From contig OX336388.2 of assembly GCA_946902985.2 (NCBI GenBank), forward strand, positions 1,384,553,723 through 1,384,617,722: 64,000 nucleotides of DNA, written 5' to 3'. Of this stretch, positions 57,817 through 64,000 are shown in pieces. The stretch is from Meconema thalassinum. Lineage: Eukaryota; Arthropoda; Insecta; Orthoptera; Tettigoniidae. The position numbers were made by a program, and so were the translations under genes. The notes under the pieces were generated by a model that was not told the origin of the DNA, made no database searches, and worked only from the letters and a program-made list of their open reading frames with translations. Every line of letters begins with the position of its first letter. Within the stretch, counting starts at the first letter, position 1.

Positions 57817-58905
57817 ATTATAAAGAATTTTATTTTTTAACCAAAGAGAATTGCATAAAATATTTAAGACAAAAATCTGCCACAAAATGGGACTGGAAAT
57901 GTTAACAAGTTGTCTAAAGCTACAATCTCTTTGTTAACTCAAATATCCTAATTATACAATAGAAATTGGCCTAAAATAAATTAACAGTGTATTATTTGTG
58001 TAACAATGTGTTATAATGTTTATATCCCTAGATATCTCAACATATTGGGGGGGGGGGGTGCCAACTTGCCACCTAACCACTTACGTAACTGTAGACCACC
58101 CAACTAATTAAGGATTAAGAAGTTAGCATCATTCTGCATGAGTTGGTATCTAGTGCAACAAATTATTCCCTAACTATCCAATCCACCTCCTGCGACAGTG
58201 GTCGGGTTTCCATTCCGGGTCTTACCGTGAAATTGTATTCTGGTTTGGGGGCTGGAACAGGGTACATTCATCCTCGTGAGGCTGAGAAGAAGAGGGTTCG
58301 ACACCTACATCGACCATCCTAGAAGTGGTTTTCAACGTTCAGAATTAAATAAGGAATAATATTATCAAAAAACTGAAAATCGTTATTTTCGTTAATTTTA
58401 ACTTACGGGTTCCCTTAATCGGGAAGAGTGAAATTCAAGTCCTACGGATTGACTAGGAACGTCCCCTGACGTGAATCTTGTCAGCAGTTTGTAGAGGATA
58501 TAGAAGGAAAGGCACAGAAAAATGAATTTTTTAAATGTTGTTAATGTTTAGTACGATGTCAAAAGAAAGTGACGCTCAAAAGTATGGTATTAGGTTATGG
58601 GTGGTTCTGAGTAATGGCGTCAGGAAACAACTAGTGCCTGAGTGTACTGTGAAAGGTTCTACTCATAGGGTCAGTGCTATTGTTCTGACTCAGTGAGGAA
58701 AGCAATTGCAAACTACCTCACTCCTCATTTTACTTAGTATAACGCATTGTAGTGCTGCTTTGAGGTTTTATGGCTATCTAACTACCTAACCTATGGTGGA
58801 ACATTTTGAGGATCCAAATAGCCTCTGGGCTGACTACCTTACAGACGGAGATACAGTAGTGTAATGGATGCTAATTAAGGCCAAACGAATACAAAGCATG
58901 TAAAA
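57817..58905. mobile_element. Mixed repeat fragments, including SINE S3 copy c
   Basis: 58225-58340 (GGGCTGGAACAGGGTACATT, then GAGAAGAAGAGGGTTCGAC) is an S3-type SINE with a B box. 58685-58850 (GAGGAAAGCAATTGCAAACT, CCTCACTCCTCATTT, then TTGAGGATCCAAATAGCCT) matches a dispersed 3'-end repeat I recall from insects. A G run lies at 58048-58058. 57820-58200 and 58345-58580 hold nothing I can name. Confidence 0.5.
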
Positions 58906-60346
58906 CAAGAAGTTCCGTGAAGAACTATACAGCCTACTTTTCATGCCAATGATTGTTCTATAGTATATGAACCTATCTAGAATAATGACGAAATTAAGTT
59001 GCTAATATCGAAATTTCTAATTAGTTCGAAGTACTGTATACCTGGCATAATGTAGCCTAATAGAGCTCAACAGTTGGCAGCCCTGATGACTGAATATATT
59101 CTTAGTTCCATCTCTTAAGGCACAGAATACAAAATTTGGTTGAAGTCCAATGAACAGCATGGACGTTACATGCAGTTAAACATTGGATCTAACAGCGCGC
59201 GTAAAATCATGTTGGCAACAATGTCATGCATGTATTGGTCAGAAATAATCTGAAATAATATGATCTATTGTTGTGCCAATTTTGAATGAAATCCATTAGT
59301 TAGTATAGAAGTTACATGCATTTTAAAATTGGACTTATCAGCAGGCTTAGAATCATGTTGGCAGCACTGACGTATATTAGTTACTCCAAATTCATCTTGA
59401 ATGCCAGGTACTATACGTGTGCAAAGTTTAGAGCTATTGGCTTGCATACTTTGTGATATATTGATATTAGGGTAACAAAAATAGGGACAGCACATATTAA
59501 CAGTTGGCAGCCCTGGTTGCTCTTAAGAATACGCATAGTCATATCTGTTATGGTACATATAGCACATACGAAATTTGGTTGAAATCCAAATGATAGTATG
59601 GCAGTTACATGTATTTAAAGTTGGACCTGTCAGCAGGCTTAGACTCATGTTGGTAGCACTGACGTATATAAGTTACTCCAAATTAATATAGAATGTCAGG
59701 TACTATACGTGTGCATAGTTTAAAGCTGTCGGCTTGCATACTTTTTGATATATTGGTATTTGGATAAAATAAATTAGGTGCATTTATAAACAGTTGGCAG
59801 CCCTGGTGGGTCTTAAGAATACGCTCACGTCATATTTGGTTATGTACACATACAACATACGAAATTTGGTTGAATTCCAATTGATAGTGTAGAAGTTATA
59901 TGCGTTTAAACATTGGACCTATCAGCAGGCTTGTAATCATTTTGGCAACACTGCCATGTATGGCCTCCTGGAAATTAAACTGCAATATTATTATCTATAC
60001 GTGTGCCAATTTTGAAATAGCTCCCATTCATATCTTCCAAGATATCCAACATGGAGCTCAAATTTCAATTGCGATTTTTTAGCAGTTGGTAGCACTGACA
60101 TCATTTTCAAATATGGTCGTGAGATATTCAGGTATAGATCTTTACACCTACCAAATTGTGTTTCGATTGCTCCAGCCGTTTAGGAGTTGATAGGGGGGGA
60201 CACACACACAGCCACACAGACAGACAGAAGGACAGACAGACAGACATACAGACAGACAGACAGACAGACAGACACACACACATTTGCCCGATCTCATAAG
60301 TCTACTTTTTCCTCATTTTTGCAAAATGTGAAAAGCAGGCTATAAA
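58906..60346 (-). mobile_element. HINE/DINE-1-like Helentron, copy C
   Basis: On the minus strand it starts near 60346 with TATAGCCTGCTTTTCAC. The microsatellite at 60199-60280 reads (GTCT)n on this strand. The body has tandem units of about 290 bp marked by CAGTTGGCAGCC (59069, 59502, 59789) and a worn one near 60083. The end carries TGAAAAGTAGGCT, a perfect stem-loop AGTTC-CGTGAA-GAACT (58911-58926) and CTTG (58906-58909) before T. It is the uninterrupted counterpart of copy A and shows the empty site of the LINE inserted there. Confidence 0.78.
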
Positions 60347-62071
60347 TCACTTCATTATCGTGCAGTGGTTTGTCAATTTTAAAAATTGTCCCATTAAATT
60401 GTTGTGTGTATATTGTTTGCATAAAGGTGAAACTTATACTGATTCATCAAGCAAAAGGCTGATAAGTTCCTCAAAACTCACCAACACAGTTTAGTTACAG
60501 TATTCATTAAAAAACACACGATTACTCAGGTTAGTAGTAAAATGAGACAGGCAAATGCAAGCCACTACTATCAGGTGGACCAGGTCCTTTCTCCAGCAGA
60601 TCTATGGAAGCAAGTGCGAAATAAAGCGAAGTTCGAATGAAAGTTCAATAAAAAATTTAACTGTGCAGAATATTCAATTTGAGAGATATTTTCTTTACTA
60701 TTCTTACTAGGCATCTTTATTAACATGTTAGACACATGACCATTCACTACATCCAACATTTGTACTGTGTATAACGATGGCCAACAGTCACAAGTTGTGA
60801 TGGTATATAACTCACAATAAATTTATTTTTCTCGTCTGTCGATTGAGAATAACAGAGCATTCTTCTCCTGGTAAACAGCGTGAAAGAGAATATTGTGTTA
60901 GTTTGGTTTGAAGACAGGAAGCGTCAATCTCCCTCAGGACTTGACCCAAGTTAGAATCTCAGACTGTATGAGAAGGAACAAAGGAATTCGGAAGTAATAC
61001 GCCACTCGGTTCATCTCCTAGGAACGTGATACGAACACTAGAATTGCCGCGCCACTATCTAGAACAAACAAACATTGGCGTGGAGAAAGAGTCTCGAAGT
61101 CTTGGAGGAACAAACGAGTCAAGTGGAAACTTTATTCGCTTCAAATTAAAACGCTAGGAATTCGAATGTACAGTAATCTCACTTGTGACAACATAATTAA
61201 GTATTCATGCTCTAGAGTTAATGCTACGGTACGCAAATGAAAGAATCGTGTTACCTTAACTTCAACATAACTTCTTTCACGTGAGTCTGAATGTGTTATC
61301 TTAAGCTACACTGTATGGAATCCGTTGAACAGCTCGTCTTGACCGGATTTATTTTCAGCACTGATACAAATTAAATGTTTAGGAAAAAGTATATCCATAC
61401 TGTAAGTATCGTTATAATAAGGTGGCATGTGCAGCAACTCTGAAAGAGTAAATAAGCCTTGTCCCACTCACAGTAAAAGTAAGCGGATAAACGTTGAAAA
61501 CGTTCTCCTTGAGGAAAATATATGACAGAAAATATATCATATGTTCTCATATAAGATCTATGATGAGGGTTTGTAATAATATGCTTATGTTGCAAAGTTG
61601 CGAGGCACAGTTCACCCAAAATTAAAAACTGTTATGGGGGTCTCATGATGTACCGACAGTGTTACCATAACTGATTTCTGATGAATATCTGTTGACGTCC
61701 ACCTGATGAGATAAAGCTGGAAACCTCTGCTTTAAACGCCTTGCCTTAACTGTAAATCTCTGTCACAGTTCTAAAGATACGAAACGATTCCCATAGGTTC
61801 TTAATAATGCCAGACCATCTCCGAAGTAAAATATGAAAATATAAGGAGGTGAGGAAACAAGATCCAAGTCAATAGAAGTACTAAGTGCACATTCAGATTT
61901 TTACTAAAGACGAAAGAGAACCAAGACATCCATCTGAAGCACATTTAATTAGCGTAGTCGTCGATTTCTAATTCTAGATATGAAGTCTGTTAGAAATATT
62001 CATGTTCAAAGTACACCCAGTACTTTGCTACTAATTAGTCACACAAGTATAAGCCAAATATTTTCAATTAA
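60347..62071. other. Unassigned spacer
   Basis: I see no recognisable element. Frames are short and motif-free. Confidence 0.4.
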
Positions 62072-62900
62072 TCCCTATATATATATAAAATTGTACTTTT
62101 GTCCTTCTGTCTGTCTGCCTGTTCCTCTATCAATCGATAACGGATCAACAGATTTCGTTCAAAATTTGCAATTGGTATAATAACAACATCCCGGAATCAC
62201 TTTACGATGTAAATTTCAACAAAACATGCAATGCGCTTAAGGGTGACCAGGGGGTGCCCTATTATATGTACCTTCGATTTACTCGTGTGATATGTCGTAC
62301 GAATGGTCTTTTATAGCTCTATACAGCAAGATTATTCTCATTACTTCCTGTAACGAAGAAGTATTTATTTTCCAATTAACTACAAAAGTTGTAAATAGGA
62401 GGCTAAGACACTGAATTTACATACCCCACAAGGCTTATAATTAAATTTAAGGACGTCATCATGGGAATGGGGACTTGCATTATCGGTAAAGCATCATTAT
62501 TTTACATGATGAGATTAAAAAATAGTATTTTTCTTGGTTTTATCCATACTTTATCTGAATATTCTCTTATGCGGTCAGAATCAATACCATATTTTAGGGT
62601 CTTTTCTTATATACAGATGGTGGCACTGTTCGGACGAAAGTCTCGACACTGACGTCTATCTGTTTAACAGTCTGTTATTCCTTCATGCAAATATTTCTCT
62701 TACATAGACAGAATGAAAGCAGAATGAGACCTCGTGAAATGGCGTTGCCATGACAACGTTTATCAATTTCGCAGAGCGGGTATAGTTTTCTTACAATATC
62801 TCGAAAACCGTTCATTTTAGGGCCTTAAAACGCGGGTTTTGTGGTTGTCACCGATCATTGCTCCTTGCATTGCTACACGCGAACATGAACTGTATTATTT
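62072..62900 (+). mobile_element. Helitron-like element H3, 5' part
   Basis: The start TCCCTATATATATATAAAATTG after an A (62071) with CTTCTGTCTGTCTGCC is a classic Helitron 5' end. Inside, CAATGCGCTTAAGGGTG, CCCCACAAGGCTTATAATT and GTTGCCATGACAACG relate it to H2. No 3' terminus was found, so the right limit is a guess. Nothing is encoded. Confidence 0.55.
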
Positions 62901-63795
62901 ATATAGGTGGATTGTGGGGTCTGAAACGAGGTGTGATTTTGAGTCTAATTTTATAGTCTCTGCGTCGCTTATTGTATGTGAGTATTTGGATCTTTACGTC
63001 AGTTTACCAAGGTATAATTGTTTCTATTTTGAACGGTATTCTTTCCTACTGTTTATAGATGTATTTTTTGTTAGTTGAATTCTTCTGTTTGCAAATATTT
63101 AACAGCTTTTTGTAGTTTTCTACCATTTTGTTCAACCTAAATTCACAGACTACTGTGACGTATTCTACCGACTCTCACCTTAGTTTATTAAGTTTGCCTT
63201 ATAAATCTCACTGGTCAATTGCGCTAACATATTTGAATAAAATTGGTATTTCTTCTTTCACGGCCAAGTAAACCCCGCAAAAGACACAGCGTAAACCTAT
63301 AAATGTACCTGAGTTTTAATTGCTTGGCCATGATTGCCAATATACAATATTTTTAGAAGCATTTTAGGGAGGTGAAAGGCTGTTGAGCCTTTACCTCTCG
63401 CAGTTAAGTACCGCAGGTGCACTAGATAATAATTTAGGTATCGCGCCATTCGCTACTCTTATGTGGGTCCGCAAATTGACAACAAGAGCTCGCTGATTTC
63501 CCATCTCGGTGTTGCTAGGTGAAACCCCACACAAGATACGGCATATTAGAAATATTGATGTGTTTAAAATTGATTTGTTACTATTACTTGAAATGATTGC
63601 AGTTTGTTTTGTTACTTTTACTCATAATCATGGCATGATACGTAGTTTGCACAATATTACTTACTGCGGATATGACAATTGCTACCAAGTTTGATGTACT
63701 TTTAGCATACTATTGATCATTTTTAAATGTATGAGGACGTTAAGCGATGGGTGTTCAATATTTAAGAAAGGTTATTTAAATTTTACTACATATAA
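62901..63795. other. Unassigned spacer with a strong hairpin
   Basis: No gene is seen. At 63369-63397 GAGGTGAAAGGCT and AGCCTTTACCTC can pair over 12 bp with a single bulge and a 4-base loop. A CTAG lies about 25 bases downstream (63421-63424) but not in an A/T context. Confidence 0.4.
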
Positions 63796-64000
63796 GCCTC
63801 CGTGGCTTAGACGGCAGCACGCCGGCCTCTCACCGCTGGGTCTGTGGTTCAAATACCGGTCACTCCATGTGAGATTTGTGCTGGACAAAGCGGAGGCAGG
63901 CAGGATTCTCTCTGAGTACTCCGGTTTCCCTGTCACAATTTCATTCGAGCAACATGCTCCACTATTATTTAATATCATCAGTCATTCATTTAATCATTTC
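63796..64000 (+). mobile_element. tRNA-derived SINE, family S1, copy c, cut by window edge
   Basis: Plus orientation. The head reads TGGCTTAGACGG (A box) and GGTTCAAATACC (B box, one base off). The body matches copies a and b. The 3' part lies beyond the window. Confidence 0.92.

Noticed and set aside
63796..63870. tRNA gene
   Set aside because: A and B boxes are present, but the sequence continues into a shared SINE body and does not fold as a complete cloverleaf with a proper acceptor stem; the same holds for the other tRNA-like heads.

Overview
This 64 kb window looks like intergenic or intronic DNA from a large, repeat-laden insect genome. The dispersed SINE and LINE 3' sequences resemble ones I associate from memory with polyneopteran insects, Orthoptera in particular, but nothing in the window identifies the species. 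I recognise no host protein gene, rRNA gene or functional tRNA gene. Almost everything that can be named is a transposable element or a tandem repeat derived from one.

Layout. 1-1690: the 5' part of an RTE-like LINE on the minus strand, with an uninterrupted frame running off the window edge. 2597-7243: a Helentron/HINE-like (DINE-1-like) element on the minus strand, split by a 3.2 kb RTE-like LINE with an intact 988-codon ORF (3161-6369); a SINE lies just beyond it. 7.6-10.9 kb: unassigned, with a possible gag trace. 10924-11547: a 5'-truncated LINE with a 9 bp target-site duplication. 12.3-20.4 kb: one Jockey-like LINE fragment split by about 7 kb of nested Helitrons. One of these (13441-17671) has textbook TC...CTAG ends in an A/T site and carries a tandem array with a period of about 640 bp. 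20.4-24.9 kb: SINEs, an AT-rich minisatellite, a LINE 3' fragment and long trinucleotide repeats.

24879-33091: an RTE-like LINE bounded by a perfect 12 bp duplication and split by a nearly intact 5 kb CR1/Jockey-group LINE on the opposite strand. 33.1-40.2 kb: further LINE and SINE pieces, a piggyBac-type MITE bounded by TTAA (35421-36043) and a 93 bp direct duplication. 40253-49286: a complete LTR retrotransposon of about 9.0 kb with 860/862 bp LTRs and a 4 bp duplication. Its 7.3 kb interior holds only short gag-like frames and no recognisable pol, so it looks non-autonomous.

49.6-64 kb: a Helitron-like element with a 162 bp tandem array, several SINEs, a pogo/Tc1-mariner type MITE (52135-52858), two more HINE copies (54455-56262 and 58906-60346), a 5'-truncated LINE, another Helitron start and a final SINE cut by the window edge.

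The elements do not form a pathway. What the window records is a history of insertion: autonomous LINEs, the probable source of the reverse transcriptase that mobilises the SINEs, lie beside non-autonomous Helitrons, MITEs and an LTR element that would depend on partners elsewhere. Nested insertions give a relative order of events at several places. Large stretches between elements are AT-rich and I could assign nothing to them.
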